A DNA stretch of 52,645 nt, from contig CALSLN010000026.1 in assembly GCA_943787205.1 (NCBI GenBank), positions 1-52,645 on the forward strand, given 5' to 3'. Below, in pieces: positions 26,185 to 36,186 of this stretch; within the stretch, counting starts at the first letter, position 1; every line of letters begins with the position of its first letter. Source of the DNA: an uncultured Rhodospirillaceae bacterium. GTDB lineage: Bacteria > Pseudomonadota > Alphaproteobacteria > Rhodospirillales > Rhodospirillaceae. The notes beneath the pieces were generated by a model. It was not told the origin of the DNA, searched no databases, and saw nothing but the letters and a program-made list of their open reading frames with translations. The position numbers and the translations under genes were made by a program.

Positions 26185-26634
26185 TCAAGCTCTAGACACT
26201 AGCTTGGTGTCACCTTCGCGAACAATTCTGACCGTTTCCGACCAATCGACGTGTTCTGCGATCGTATCTACAGGGACCCATTTGATGAGATCGGCATCTC
26301 CGCCTGCTGTGGGCGTGCCGGTGCTGTAACGGGCAACATAGTCCACAAGTGTATAGTGGCGCTTGAGTGCGCCGCTGTCGTCGTGGCGGATCAGGTCTAC
26401 GACGTCGACGAGAATAGGCTGCGAAATAGTCACGCCAGTTTCTTCCATGATTTCTCGATGCGCGGTTTCTAACAAGGTTTCTCCGGGCTCCTGACGGCCG
26501 CCAGGGATGGTCCACAAACCCTTATTGGGTTCCTGTCCGCGCCGAATGAGTAAGACCTCATGCTCGTCGTTTATGACGACAACACCAACGCCGACTTGGG
26601 GCAGCGTCTCGATCGGAGGGTTGTCTAGGGCCAT
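26185..26634 (-). CDS. Nudix hydrolase
   Basis: A 149-residue protein with a complete Nudix box: GGRQEPGETLLETAHREI followed by MEETGV (GX5EX7REUXEEXGU). The N-terminal GVGVVVINDEHEVLLIRRG and WTIPGG are standard strands of the fold. It hydrolyses a nucleoside diphosphate derivative, possibly as an ADP-ribose or oxidised-nucleotide house-cleaning enzyme; the exact substrate cannot be read from the sequence. It starts five bases after the RecG stop and is probably co-transcribed. Confidence 0.85.
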   Translation of the reverse strand: MALDNPPIETLPQVGVGVVVINDEHEVLLIRRGQEPNKGLWTIPGGRQEPGETLLETAHREIMEETGVTISQPILVDVVDLIRHDDSGALKRHYTLVDYVARYSTGTPTAGGDADLIKWVPVDTIAEHVDWSETVRIVREGDTKLVSRA

Positions 26635-26639
26635 CTGTG

Positions 26640-28748
26640 TCAGCCTGACCGTAGGGTTTGAATGGCTGCATCCTGCTCGAACAAATAGAGGAGGGTGCGC
26701 AGTGCTTCTCCGCGATCGGACTTGAGGTCAGGATCGCGGTCGAGAATCAGTTTGGTGTCGTCTCGCGCCATGATGAGTAAATCTGCATGGACTGACAGAT
26801 CGGCTAGCCGAAACTCTGGTAATCCACTTTGGCGTGTTCCTAAGACTTCACCACCGCCACGCAGTTTGAGATCTTCTTCTGCAATCACGAAACCATCTTC
26901 AGTATCTCGCAAGATGTTCAGTCTAGCCGTGGCTGTTTCTGTGAGCGGTGCATGATAGAGCAGAAGGCATGTTGAGGCTTTGTCGCCACGGCCAATGCGG
27001 CCGCGGAGCTGATGGAGTTGGGCTAAACCAAAACGTTCCGCATGTTCGACGATCATTACGGTCGCCTCAGGCACGTCGACGCCAACTTCGATGACGGTCG
27101 TCGCCACCAGCACTTTTGGACCGTTGGGGCTTTCTTTATCCGCGAAGGCCGCCATAGCGGCGTCTTTCTCTGGTCCTTTCATACGCCCGTGGACAAGTGT
27201 CACGGCGTTTTCGCCGATAATTTGGGAGAGGTGGCGGTGTCTGTCTTCCGCGGCAGCTAGGTCTGAGGTTTCCGATTCTTCGACCAAAGGGCATACCCAA
27301 TAGACCTTTGAGCCCGACTTTATGGCGCGTTGGACTGCTGAAATTGTCTCGACCAGTCGCTCGAGATTGACCAAGCGGGTATCGATCGGTTTCCGGCCAG
27401 GTGGTTTCTCATCAAGGCGAGAGACGTCCATATCGCCGTATGCGGTCAGCGTCAGCGTCCGGGGAATAGGTGTTGCTGTCATCACCAGCATATCGACACC
27501 ACGGCCCTTGTTAGCCAACTCAAGGCGTTGATGGACGCCGAAGCGGTGTTGTTCATCGACGACGGCAACCATCAAATCGTGAAACGCGACGTCTTTTTGG
27601 AATAGAGCGTGGGTGCCGACCAAGATCGATGTTTGGCCGTTTCTGACCTCCTCGAGGATTGCATCGCGGGCTTTCCCCTTAATCCGACCGCTCAAAAAGG
27701 CAATCGACACGCCACAGGCTTCACACAGGGGTTTTAGGGTTGCGAGGTGTTGCTGGGCCAGTAACTCGGTTGGAACCATGAGCGCGGCTTGGCCACCTGT
27801 TTCCACGGCAGAGAGCATGGTCATGAGCGCGACCACGGTTTTACCACTGCCAACGTCGCCTTGAAGAAGCCTGAGCATGCGGGTGTGGTCTGCCAGGTCT
27901 TGATCGATTTCTCCCAGGGTTCTGTTTTGGGCACCGGTGAGTTCAAACGGTAAGGCCGCGAGGACCTTGGACCGTAAACCGCCTGTGCCTTTGATGGATC
28001 GACCAGACAGTCGTTTTGCCTTCATGCGGACCATGGCGAGGGCCAGTTGATTGGAAAGCAATTCGTCATAGGCCAATCGATGCCGAATTGGGCTGGATAG
28101 ATCTAAATCCAAGAGGGAGTCCGGGTGATGAGCAGATAGAAGAGCGTCTTTCCATCCTGGCCAGGTATCACGCTTGATCTGCGCTTCATCGAGCCATTCT
28201 GGAAGGTCAGGCAGCTTATCCAATGCGCCAGCAATGCCTTTCACCAACGTTTTGGGAGAAAGGCCTGCTGTGAGGGGGTATATCGGCTCGACACGCTGGA
28301 TGGCCTCTTTTTGCCCCTCTGTCACGATGTGGTCTGGATGCGCCATTTGCCTTTGGCCATCGTAGACTTCGATTTTACCGCTAATGACCCGTGTTTCGCC
28401 GACGGGAAGGACCTGATTGAGGTAGTCCTTTTGCGCGTGAAAGAAGGTCAGCGTTATACGGCCCGTATCATCGCCACAGGTCACTTTGTAGGGTAGGCGG
28501 GACGCGCGATTTGGCGGTGGGCTGTGAGCAAGAACTTCAACAGTGAGGGTGCAGACCCGTCCTGCTGGAGCGTCTCCGACCTTTGGCGCGAACCTGCGAT
28601 CTATGACACCGTTTGGCAGGTGCCAAATCAGGTCTATCAGCCGGTTTCCGGTCAGTTTTTCAAGAAGTTTAGCAATACGTGTCCCGATCCCAGAAAGGGT
28701 ATCTGCGGCTGTAAAAAGCGGATTGAGGATGGTGGGACGAAGGGCCAT
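26640..28748 (-). CDS. recG: ATP-dependent DNA helicase RecG
   Basis: A 702-residue protein of normal length. The order is the N-terminal wedge domain (LNPLFTAADTLSGIGTRIAK, OB fold), Walker A GDVGSGKTVVALM, DEQHRFGVHQR, TATPIPRTLTLTAYGD, and the helicase C-terminal domain with QLRGRIGRG and the TRG motif region (GGGEVLGTRQSG). RecG remodels stalled replication forks and branched DNA. It is divergent from sdhE and mfd, an arrangement typical of alphaproteobacteria, with a 143-bp intergenic region holding both promoters. Confidence 0.95.
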   Translation of the reverse strand: MALRPTILNPLFTAADTLSGIGTRIAKLLEKLTGNRLIDLIWHLPNGVIDRRFAPKVGDAPAGRVCTLTVEVLAHSPPPNRASRLPYKVTCGDDTGRITLTFFHAQKDYLNQVLPVGETRVISGKIEVYDGQRQMAHPDHIVTEGQKEAIQRVEPIYPLTAGLSPKTLVKGIAGALDKLPDLPEWLDEAQIKRDTWPGWKDALLSAHHPDSLLDLDLSSPIRHRLAYDELLSNQLALAMVRMKAKRLSGRSIKGTGGLRSKVLAALPFELTGAQNRTLGEIDQDLADHTRMLRLLQGDVGSGKTVVALMTMLSAVETGGQAALMVPTELLAQQHLATLKPLCEACGVSIAFLSGRIKGKARDAILEEVRNGQTSILVGTHALFQKDVAFHDLMVAVVDEQHRFGVHQRLELANKGRGVDMLVMTATPIPRTLTLTAYGDMDVSRLDEKPPGRKPIDTRLVNLERLVETISAVQRAIKSGSKVYWVCPLVEESETSDLAAAEDRHRHLSQIIGENAVTLVHGRMKGPEKDAAMAAFADKESPNGPKVLVATTVIEVGVDVPEATVMIVEHAERFGLAQLHQLRGRIGRGDKASTCLLLYHAPLTETATARLNILRDTEDGFVIAEEDLKLRGGGEVLGTRQSGLPEFRLADLSVHADLLIMARDDTKLILDRDPDLKSDRGEALRTLLYLFEQDAAIQTLRSG

Positions 28749-28891
28749 GGCAGGAATATAAATATCTCAGAATGGGTCAATTGCGAAGCGGCTCTGACAC
28801 CTTTATACCCTGCTTTAGACCGGCAGCCTTGGGAAAGAAGTTCCTTTTTGGCGTGAGCCGGAGTTTTGGATTCTGGATTGTGCATTCTGGT

Positions 28892-29158
28892 ATGGACCGA
28901 GAGATACAACGTAAGCGGATAAAATACCGCGCCACGCATCGCGGTACCAAAGAGGCGGATGCGATTATTGGCGGGTTCGTTACTGCTAATATCCAAGACT
29001 TGAGCGACGATCAGCTCGACGCCCTTGAGGTTTTTCTGGACTGCTCTGATCCTGATATTTCGGACTGGCTGCGCGGGGCTCCACCGTTGCCCGATGGGAC
29101 GAATTTGGAAATCCTAGAGCTTGTACAAACCTATCAAAAAAACCTGTTAACGGATTGA
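28892..29158 (+). CDS. sdhE: Succinate dehydrogenase assembly factor SdhE (SDHAF2 family)
   Basis: An 88-residue protein. KYRATHRGTKEADAIIGGF contains the RGxxE-type motif of the family (here HRGTKE), which helps attach FAD covalently to the flavoprotein subunit of succinate dehydrogenase and fumarate reductase. The C-terminal half (LSDDQLDALEVFLDCSDPD) is typical. The start is ATG 28892; the longer open frame from 28772 has no matching homology. Four bases separate it from mfd. Confidence 0.9.
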   Translation: MDREIQRKRIKYRATHRGTKEADAIIGGFVTANIQDLSDDQLDALEVFLDCSDPDISDWLRGAPPLPDGTNLEILELVQTYQKNLLTD

Positions 29159-29162
29159 ATTC

Positions 29163-32100
29163 ATGAATGAAATGATTCAAGCCAGACGCCAGGTCATTGC
29201 GGGTGCACCAGAGGGCGTTGATGCCCTGGTCCTTGCTGATAAGGCACGCACAGCCGAACACGGCCATTTGCATATCGTTATGGATGATGTGCGCCTTTCG
29301 AGCCTGAAGGATAGCTTGCAATTCTTTGCGCCAGACGTGGCAGTTCTTGATTTTCCAGCCTGGGATTGTGTGCCCTACGACAGGGTGTCGCCTCATGCGG
29401 AAGTTGTCGCTCGGCGCATGGACGTATTGCTCCGATTGGCTGCTGTCGGTGAGGACGCAGAAGATGGCCCGCATATCATTATTGTGACTGCAGCGGCCAT
29501 GCTTCAGAGAGTCCCGCCGGTCTCTGCGTTCCGCGGTATGGTGCGCGAGATTAAGCCAGGTACGAGACTAGATACGGATGCCTTGGCGGCTGAACTGGGG
29601 CGCACGGGGTATCATCGGGCTGAACAGGTCATGGAACCTGGTGAATTTGCCATTCGTGGCGGCCTTATTGACCTGTTCCCGCCTGGCCATGACGACCCAG
29701 TCCGCATCGATCTCTTTGGCGATGAAGTCGATACGCTGCGCTCCTTTGATCCGGTAGACCAGCGGACGACGGGGAAAGTTAAAGCGCTACGCCTTAAACC
29801 CATGAGCGAAGTCGTGTTGTCGAAAGATGCGATTGAGCGCTTCAGAACACGCTATCGGGAACTGTTTGCCGCTGTATCGGGCACAGACCCATTGTATGAA
29901 GCGGTTTCCAATGGCCAGACCTATCCGGGTATGGAGCATTGGTTGCCCTTGTTTCACGCAGGTTTGGACACGCTGTTTGCCTATGTGCCTAAGGCAACAG
30001 TTTCCCTTGATCATCAAGCTGACGATGCCATTCAGGCCCGGCTCGATTTGATCCGCGATTACTATGAGAGCCGGCGGATCGCAGATCCGTCCAGCGGCGG
30101 CGCTAAGTTGGGCTTAGATGAAGGAAGCGCGGTTTATCACCCCGTGCCTCCCGATCAATTATTCCTTGATGAGAAGGAGTGGTCGAGGTTTCTTATGGCA
30201 GCTGCGCCCTCAGATTTGAGACCATTTGCTGCGGCAGACGTCGACGAGAACGCGACCGATGCCGGTGGACGTGCTGGGCGTGACTTTGCTGATGTCCGAA
30301 CCATGCCGGACGGTAACGTCTATGAGGCGTTCAAGCAGCATTCAGTGGAACAGCGGGCGGCAGGCCGCAAAGTCATTCTGGCTGCCAACACTGAGGGGTC
30401 TAGGCGCCGTCTTCTTGGTGTCTTGCATGACCATAATCTTGCGACGGCTAAGACCGTAGATAGCTATAGCGATATATCGAGCGGGGGAAATACTGAGGTT
30501 TCACTCGTCGTTTTGCCGCTTGGCCGTGGCTTTGTGACGGACTCCCTCGCTCTCGTCACCGAACAGGATCTGCTTGGCGAACGGCTTGCGAGACGAACCC
30601 GGCGCCGTAAAGCAGAAGCCTTCATCGCTGATGCATCCCAACTCGGGGAGGGCGATCTCGTCGTTCATTTAGAGCACGGTATTGGGCGCTATGAAGGACT
30701 AGAAACCCTAGATGTCGGCGGGGCACCTCACGATTGCCTAAAAGTCAGCTATCACGGCGATGATCGGCTCTACGTGCCGGTTGAGAACATCGAGGTGCTG
30801 TCCCGATTTGGCTCTGAGCAAGGTAATACCATGCTCGACAAGTTGGGTGGTGTGGCGTGGCAGGCTCGGAAAGCGAACCTAAAAGAACGCATTCGCGAAA
30901 TGGCGGAGCAGCTGATCAAGATCGCTGCCGCTCGTGAACTGAAGTCCGCAGAGACGTTTACGCCACCTGAAGGCGCGTATGATGAGTTTTGCGCTCGTTT
31001 TCCTTTCTCCGAAACCGAAGACCAGTTGCGTGCCATCTCAGATGTCATGGAAGATTTTGCCAAAGGTCGGCCAATGGACCGGCTTATCTGTGGCGATGTT
31101 GGGTTTGGTAAGACAGAAGTCGCACTAAGAGCGGCCTTCGTTGCGGCCCTGACGGGTGTTCAGGTCGCTGTCGTCGTGCCGACGACATTGCTCGCAAGGC
31201 AGCATTTCTCCACCTTTAAAACTCGATTTGAAGGGTTTCCCATCAAAGTGCGCCAGTTGTCTCGGCTCGTTTCGCCGAAGGATGCGGATGTTGTGCGCGA
31301 AGGGCTGAAATCTGGGTCTGTTGATGTGGTTATTGGAACCCATGCATTGCTGGCCAAATCGGTTGATTTTGCCAATCTCGGCCTCCTGATTGTCGATGAG
31401 GAACAGCATTTCGGTGTTGGTCACAAGGAACGGCTCAAGCAGATTAAAGCCGATGTTCACGTCCTAACGCTGACCGCGACGCCAATCCCTAGAACGTTAC
31501 AGATGGCCCTGACTGGGGTGAGGGATTTGAGCCTGATGGCTACGCCACCGGTCGACCGGCTGGCCGTCAGAACCTTCTTGATGCCGTATGACCATGTTGT
31601 CATCCGCGAAGCCTTGATGCGTGAACGGTTTAGGGGCGGGCAATCCTTCTATGTCTGCCCGCGGTTGGCGGACTTAGATGCGATGGCCGCCCAGCTTAGA
31701 AAGGTTGCGCCGGATATTAAGGTTGTCATGGCCCACGGACAGATGACCCCGACAGCGCTGGAAGACGTCATGACGGCCTTCGCTGACGGCGAATACGATG
31801 TCTTATTGGCCACGAATATCATTGAATCTGGCCTCGATTTACCGCGTGTGAATACGATCATCATTCACCGATCCGACATGTTCGGTTTGTCTCAGCTTTA
31901 CCAATTTCGTGGACGGGTTGGGCGGTCGAAGACCCGGGCCTATGCCTATCTTACTGTACCGGCAAATAAGAAACTGACGGCGACGGCGGCGAAGCGTTTA
32001 GATGTTATGCAGACGCTGGATAGTCTGGGCGCTGGGTTTTCATTAGCCAGCCATGATCTCGATATTCGAGGCGCAGGGAATTTACTTGGCGACGAGCAGT

Positions 32101-32678
32101 CTGGGCATATCAAGGAAGTTGGTATTGAATTGTATCAGCAGTTGCTCGAAGAGGCCGTTGCGGCTGCAAGAGAAGGCGGTGGCGACGGCGCGGCTGAAGC
32201 TGAGGAAACCTTCTCGCCACAGATTACCTTGGGTGCACCGGTTCTTATTCCTGAGCCCTACGTTAGAGATCTGGGCGCGCGTCTTGTTCTTTATCGGAGG
32301 GCTGCCGACTTACAAGATCAAACAGAGGTCGATGATTTCGCAGTTGAGTTAGAAGATCGGTTCGGCAAAGTGCCATCAGAGGTCGATAATTTGCTCACCG
32401 TCGTTGCCATCAAGGCTTTGTGCCGAGCCGCTCACGTTGAGAAGGTTGATGCGGGGCCAAAAGGCGCGGTGCTGACCCTTCACAAAAATGAGTTTCCTAA
32501 TCCCATTGGTTTGGTCGAGTTCATTTCGCAACAAGCGGGCACGGTGAAGGTGCGGCCGGACCATAAGATCGTCATCATGCGGCTCTGGTATGACGTTGAT
32601 GAACGAATGGCTGGAATCAAAGAGATGCTGGGGCGTTTAGCGGAGTTAGCCAAGGTAGACGAAGACGACGGTTCCTAG
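29163..32678 (+). CDS. mfd: Transcription-repair coupling factor Mfd
   Basis: A 1171-residue protein of family length. The N-terminal UvrB-like region includes FPAWDCVPYDRVSPHAEVVA. The RNA-polymerase-interacting domain has DLVVHLEHGIGRYEGLE. The translocase follows with Walker A GDVGFGKTEVALRAAF, DEEQHFGVGHK, LTATPIPRTLQMAL, and the GRVGRSKTRAYAYL motif; the C-terminal TRCF domain ends the protein. Mfd removes stalled RNA polymerase and recruits UvrA. It follows sdhE by four bases. Confidence 0.95.
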   Translation: MNEMIQARRQVIAGAPEGVDALVLADKARTAEHGHLHIVMDDVRLSSLKDSLQFFAPDVAVLDFPAWDCVPYDRVSPHAEVVARRMDVLLRLAAVGEDAEDGPHIIIVTAAAMLQRVPPVSAFRGMVREIKPGTRLDTDALAAELGRTGYHRAEQVMEPGEFAIRGGLIDLFPPGHDDPVRIDLFGDEVDTLRSFDPVDQRTTGKVKALRLKPMSEVVLSKDAIERFRTRYRELFAAVSGTDPLYEAVSNGQTYPGMEHWLPLFHAGLDTLFAYVPKATVSLDHQADDAIQARLDLIRDYYESRRIADPSSGGAKLGLDEGSAVYHPVPPDQLFLDEKEWSRFLMAAAPSDLRPFAAADVDENATDAGGRAGRDFADVRTMPDGNVYEAFKQHSVEQRAAGRKVILAANTEGSRRRLLGVLHDHNLATAKTVDSYSDISSGGNTEVSLVVLPLGRGFVTDSLALVTEQDLLGERLARRTRRRKAEAFIADASQLGEGDLVVHLEHGIGRYEGLETLDVGGAPHDCLKVSYHGDDRLYVPVENIEVLSRFGSEQGNTMLDKLGGVAWQARKANLKERIREMAEQLIKIAAARELKSAETFTPPEGAYDEFCARFPFSETEDQLRAISDVMEDFAKGRPMDRLICGDVGFGKTEVALRAAFVAALTGVQVAVVVPTTLLARQHFSTFKTRFEGFPIKVRQLSRLVSPKDADVVREGLKSGSVDVVIGTHALLAKSVDFANLGLLIVDEEQHFGVGHKERLKQIKADVHVLTLTATPIPRTLQMALTGVRDLSLMATPPVDRLAVRTFLMPYDHVVIREALMRERFRGGQSFYVCPRLADLDAMAAQLRKVAPDIKVVMAHGQMTPTALEDVMTAFADGEYDVLLATNIIESGLDLPRVNTIIIHRSDMFGLSQLYQFRGRVGRSKTRAYAYLTVPANKKLTATAAKRLDVMQTLDSLGAGFSLASHDLDIRGAGNLLGDEQSGHIKEVGIELYQQLLEEAVAAAREGGGDGAAEAEETFSPQITLGAPVLIPEPYVRDLGARLVLYRRAADLQDQTEVDDFAVELEDRFGKVPSEVDNLLTVVAIKALCRAAHVEKVDAGPKGAVLTLHKNEFPNPIGLVEFISQQAGTVKVRPDHKIVIMRLWYDVDERMAGIKEMLGRLAELAKVDEDDGS

Positions 32679-32728
32679 CCCTAAGGGGGTTATTTGGCCT
32701 TAGCGGATATGGGAGTAAGCTATATCCC

Positions 32729-33289
32729 ATGTCTGATCTGACAATCACATCCGCCCGGATATTGATCGCTCCCAGCGTTACAGATTTCGGCATTGCACCG
32801 TTCAATCAACGGGGTATTACGAGCACGGGCGGAGCACCGGCTGGAACCAACAGGCTCGGTGTTGTTGCAGACAGGGTTTTTCTGAGCGCACAGGCACAGG
32901 CATTATTGGGACAAGTAACGTCCGGTGGGTTTGATAGCCGCACCGGTGCGGTGGACCAGCTCATTGATGGTGTCGGAACGGGTACACAGTTCGGATCAGT
33001 CGATCTCAGTGGTGCGATTTTCCTCGGACAAGATCTATCCGGGTCTGTTTTCAATGGAACACTATTGGTGGATGTGAATTTTTCTGGGACAGACCTGAGC
33101 AATGTGCAGTTCATCAATACGCTGGTGACGGGCGCGAATTTTAATCAGTCCAATATTTCAGGAGCCGATCTAACCGGGGCGCAGGGACTCACCTTTGGTC
33201 AAGTGTCTGGTGCGACGTTCAGTAGCTCCACATCGTTCCCGCAGGACATTGGCAACCAAATTTTCGGAACCTTCACTGGGATCGGCTAG
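32729..33289 (+). CDS. Pentapeptide-repeat protein
   Basis: A 186-residue protein. The C-terminal half contains pentapeptide repeats of the A(D/N)LXX type (SVDLSGAIFLGQDLSGSVFN, then NFSGTDLSNVQF, ANFNQSNISGADLTGAQGL), about ten units that should form a right-handed quadrilateral helix. The N-terminal 85 residues are unrelated and contain a Gly/Thr-rich stretch. Some pentapeptide proteins mimic DNA and protect gyrase, but most are of unknown role. It follows mfd by 50 bases, with an inverted repeat (CTAAGG/CCTTAG) between. Confidence 0.75.
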   Translation: MSDLTITSARILIAPSVTDFGIAPFNQRGITSTGGAPAGTNRLGVVADRVFLSAQAQALLGQVTSGGFDSRTGAVDQLIDGVGTGTQFGSVDLSGAIFLGQDLSGSVFNGTLLVDVNFSGTDLSNVQFINTLVTGANFNQSNISGADLTGAQGLTFGQVSGATFSSSTSFPQDIGNQIFGTFTGIG

Positions 33290-33410
33290 TTAAGGCCCAT
33301 AGTTAGCCATCGGACGGATATCTACTTTCCCTTGCGTTCCGAGCGGAAATCAGCACATTTTGTAGTAGGGTAGGACCATAGTAAGAGTTATCAGCGAGAG
33401 GTTTCTGCAC

Positions 33411-34295
33411 GTGCTCAAGTGTTTTGTTTCCGGCACCCGCAAATTGCGGCCATTTTTCACCTATGTTTCTGTTCTCATCGGCCTTGGACTAACTGTAACG
33501 GCAGCGACGCCGGCGTCTGGTCAAGGCTGGAACATGAGTTCCCTAGAATCGGCCTACGACGATTTCGCCACCTATCTGGAAGAGATGGGTGAGTTCTCGC
33601 CTGAAGACTGGCAGTACAAAATTGGTGCTGCCGTTGGCAGCGTTCCAGATTACTCAGGCTCTGATCAGTACGAGACCAAGGGTCTTCCGATTTTTCAGAT
33701 CAGATACAAAGACGATGTCTGGATCGACCCCCTAGGCGTGCGTGTTAAAGTCTGGAGCACAGATTGCTGTCGCTTGTTGGCTCAAGCCGGTATTTCGACT
33801 GGACGTAGCCCAGACAAAGATAGCCGTGCTTACCTGTTGCCGGACGTCTCAACCGGCGCTGACATTGGTTTTACCTTTGAAGGCCAGCTTGCCAAGTTCT
33901 TTGCTTTCCGCCTGCGGGCTCGGCAAGAGGTTGCAGGCGGGCATGGCGGCACTGGACTTTCAGCGGCACTCGGAACAATTATCCGAACTGAGTCGGTTCG
34001 CCTCATTCCAGAAATCGGAGCTGAGTGGCGAAGCAATAAGTTCATGGATGCCTTTTACGGCGTCCCAGCTTCTGTGACGCCATCAACGGGCTATGCAGCC
34101 TACAACCCGGGGGCAGGGTTTGAGGATGTCGCGTTTCGCATCACCTCGTTTTACGACCTCGATGAGCAATGGCAGTTGATTATGCGCGGTGAGGCTAAGT
34201 TATTGCTCAACCAGGCTAAGAATGCGCCCTTCGTGGTGCAAGACGGAGACTCCTTCCAAGGCCTATTTGGTATGGGCGTGCTCTACACGTTCTAG
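33411..34295 (+). CDS. MipA/OmpV family outer-membrane protein
   Basis: A 294-residue protein starting at GTG 33411 behind GAGAGG. After a signal peptide (VLIGLGLTVTAATPASGQ) comes a region with WQYKIGAAVGSVPDYSGSDQY and GLPIFQIRYKD, a family hallmark, followed by amphipathic strands and the terminal LFGMGVLYTF. The family forms beta-barrels that scaffold murein enzymes (MipA) or act as osmolarity or stress porins. Which applies here is not visible. Confidence 0.8.
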   Translation: MLKCFVSGTRKLRPFFTYVSVLIGLGLTVTAATPASGQGWNMSSLESAYDDFATYLEEMGEFSPEDWQYKIGAAVGSVPDYSGSDQYETKGLPIFQIRYKDDVWIDPLGVRVKVWSTDCCRLLAQAGISTGRSPDKDSRAYLLPDVSTGADIGFTFEGQLAKFFAFRLRARQEVAGGHGGTGLSAALGTIIRTESVRLIPEIGAEWRSNKFMDAFYGVPASVTPSTGYAAYNPGAGFEDVAFRITSFYDLDEQWQLIMRGEAKLLLNQAKNAPFVVQDGDSFQGLFGMGVLYTF

Positions 34296-34420
34296 GGCTG
34301 CCGCTATCCTTTGGTAGTAGGAAAAAACGGCAAATCATACGCATGCACATGTGTGGAAATGGTCCAAAACCCTTATCTTAATTGGAGTTTGGGTCCTCAC
34401 TTTCACGCGAGAGTAAAGTC

Positions 34421-34936
34421 ATGCATATGGCCGATGTTCAGCCAGGTATAGAAGCCACTAAAACGGATGTGGATTGGTCCAAGCGGGTCGAAGGCACGAT
34501 GATCAATCCGGCGACGTTGCTCGCGACGGATTACCTCAATCACTTCAATGAAGTTTTGATGCTCCTACAAATGGTTCCTGACATGCCGGATATGCTGGAG
34601 GACTGCAAAGAGTGGCGGCCTAAAACCTATGCGCAGCACTTTCTAGATTCTGGTCTGACCGACGGACCGTTGGCGGCAGAGGCCTACCCGCATTCACCAC
34701 CGGCTTTCAAACTCCCCTTCGAGGCAATCGTCAAACAGATGGACGATTTGATCTTTGAGACCACGGCAGTTTTGGAAGAGGCGATTGGAAGCGGACAAGA
34801 GATGGAGCGCGTGAAGCATCGAACAGAGCCGGCCATAGGCACGCTACAAACCTTAAATCAGTTGGCTGACAGCATTATTCACGGCGATACATCCACACTA
34901 GATCAGGCCAAAATTGACCAAATGCTGGGAGATTAA
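34421..34936 (+). CDS. Hypothetical protein
   Basis: A 171-residue, mostly helical acidic protein without signal peptide or membrane segment. Recognisable blocks are NPATLLATDYLNHFNEVLML and EWRPKTYAQHFLDSGL. I have no name for it. ATG 34421 lies after GAGAG; ATG 34427 is possible. It precedes a Rieske oxygenase by 95 bp in the same direction, so it may share its transcript. Confidence 0.6.
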   Translation: MHMADVQPGIEATKTDVDWSKRVEGTMINPATLLATDYLNHFNEVLMLLQMVPDMPDMLEDCKEWRPKTYAQHFLDSGLTDGPLAAEAYPHSPPAFKLPFEAIVKQMDDLIFETTAVLEEAIGSGQEMERVKHRTEPAIGTLQTLNQLADSIIHGDTSTLDQAKIDQMLGD

Positions 34937-35031
34937 GCCAGTCACCCTTTGTTACGGAAAGCCTCTTGGGATTTAACCCAGCTTAGGCGTAGACTTTCTC
35001 TCAGATCAGGCATGACGAGAGGGAAGCACCC

Positions 35032-36177
35032 ATGTTCATTAATTTCTGGTACGCAGCCGGACGATCGGACGACATCACCAACGACGCGCCCACGAAAGTG
35101 CGCATGCTTGGGTTGGACTTTGTTGTCTTTCGGGATTCAGCGGGGCAGGTGCATTGCCTGAATGATACCTGCGTTCACCGTGGTGGATCGCTGGGGAACG
35201 GAAAGATTCAAGGCGACTGTGTTCAGTGCCCTTACCATGGGTGGGAATTCGACGGGGAGGGTGCCTGTCAGAAAGTTCCGTCTCTCGGACCTGGTGGAAA
35301 GCCACCCGCACGCGCACGGACGGACTCCTACCCTGTCGAAGAGAAATACGGCTTGGTGCATGTGTTCCTCGGCGACCTGCCCGAAGCGGACCGCCCACCC
35401 ATCATGGATATCCCCGAATACGGAACCGAAGGATGGCGTGCGACAATTCAACAATATGATTGGGTGATTGATTACCAACGGTCAGTCGAGAACTCACTTG
35501 ATCCCGCTCACAATGAATTTGTGCATCCCACCCACGGCTTCTCTGGCGCTGACCCGGATTACCATGTGCCGGCGTTGAATATCGATGAAACGGATTGGGG
35601 CACGGGCTTCCTGGTGGAATACAAAGCTCCCCCGCTGACCGATGACAAAATGCGCGAAGGCACGGGGCGGAGTGAGAACGCCAAAATTACGGCCGGCACT
35701 TGGACTCATGGCCCGACCTGTAACGTGACGCGCATCAACCCCATGCCCGACAAGCACATTCACCAGTACAGTTTTAAAACACCCGTCGATGATTTGCACT
35801 CGCGGTCATACTTGGTGAACTTGCGGAACTTTGTTATCGAGCCCGAAAACGATAGCCGCATGATGGTCCGCAACGATGCGGTTGCGGCTCAAGATGGCGT
35901 GATTCTTGAGGCGATGAATCCGCTGGTGACTCCGCCAACCAACACCAAAGAAATCTTTGTGCCTGCTGATGGTGCAATTGCTCGCTACCGAGAAATTCTC
36001 AAAGAGTGGGAAGCAAAAGGCTGGAAGATTGATATTGATAAGGTTCAGGCGGATCGCAAAAAAATTGCTTACGCCATTCCAAGCCCCGCACGCCGCAATG
36101 CCAAGGGCTGGGTGATTGATGCGGTGCCGATGGTGGATGCATCATCATCAGACAGCGTGAAACAAGCGGCAGAGTAG
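35032..36177 (+). CDS. Rieske [2Fe-2S] non-heme iron oxygenase
   Basis: A 381-residue oxygenase. The Rieske motif is complete: CVHRG (CxH) at residues 47-51 and CPYHGW (CxxH) about 17 residues later. The catalytic domain has the iron facial triad segment NSLDPAHNEFVHPTHG. Sequence style fits VanA/PhtA-like monooxygenase or dioxygenase alpha subunits acting on an aromatic or cyclic substrate. No ferredoxin reductase gene lies beside it, so electrons must come from elsewhere. ATG 35032 follows GAGAGGGA. Confidence 0.85.
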   Translation: MFINFWYAAGRSDDITNDAPTKVRMLGLDFVVFRDSAGQVHCLNDTCVHRGGSLGNGKIQGDCVQCPYHGWEFDGEGACQKVPSLGPGGKPPARARTDSYPVEEKYGLVHVFLGDLPEADRPPIMDIPEYGTEGWRATIQQYDWVIDYQRSVENSLDPAHNEFVHPTHGFSGADPDYHVPALNIDETDWGTGFLVEYKAPPLTDDKMREGTGRSENAKITAGTWTHGPTCNVTRINPMPDKHIHQYSFKTPVDDLHSRSYLVNLRNFVIEPENDSRMMVRNDAVAAQDGVILEAMNPLVTPPTNTKEIFVPADGAIARYREILKEWEAKGWKIDIDKVQADRKKIAYAIPSPARRNAKGWVIDAVPMVDASSSDSVKQAAE

Positions 36178-36186
36178 GAGCACGTT

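Noticed and set aside
28772..28891. Longer N-terminus for SdhE
   Set aside because: The extra 40 residues do not match the family; the family start is at 28892.
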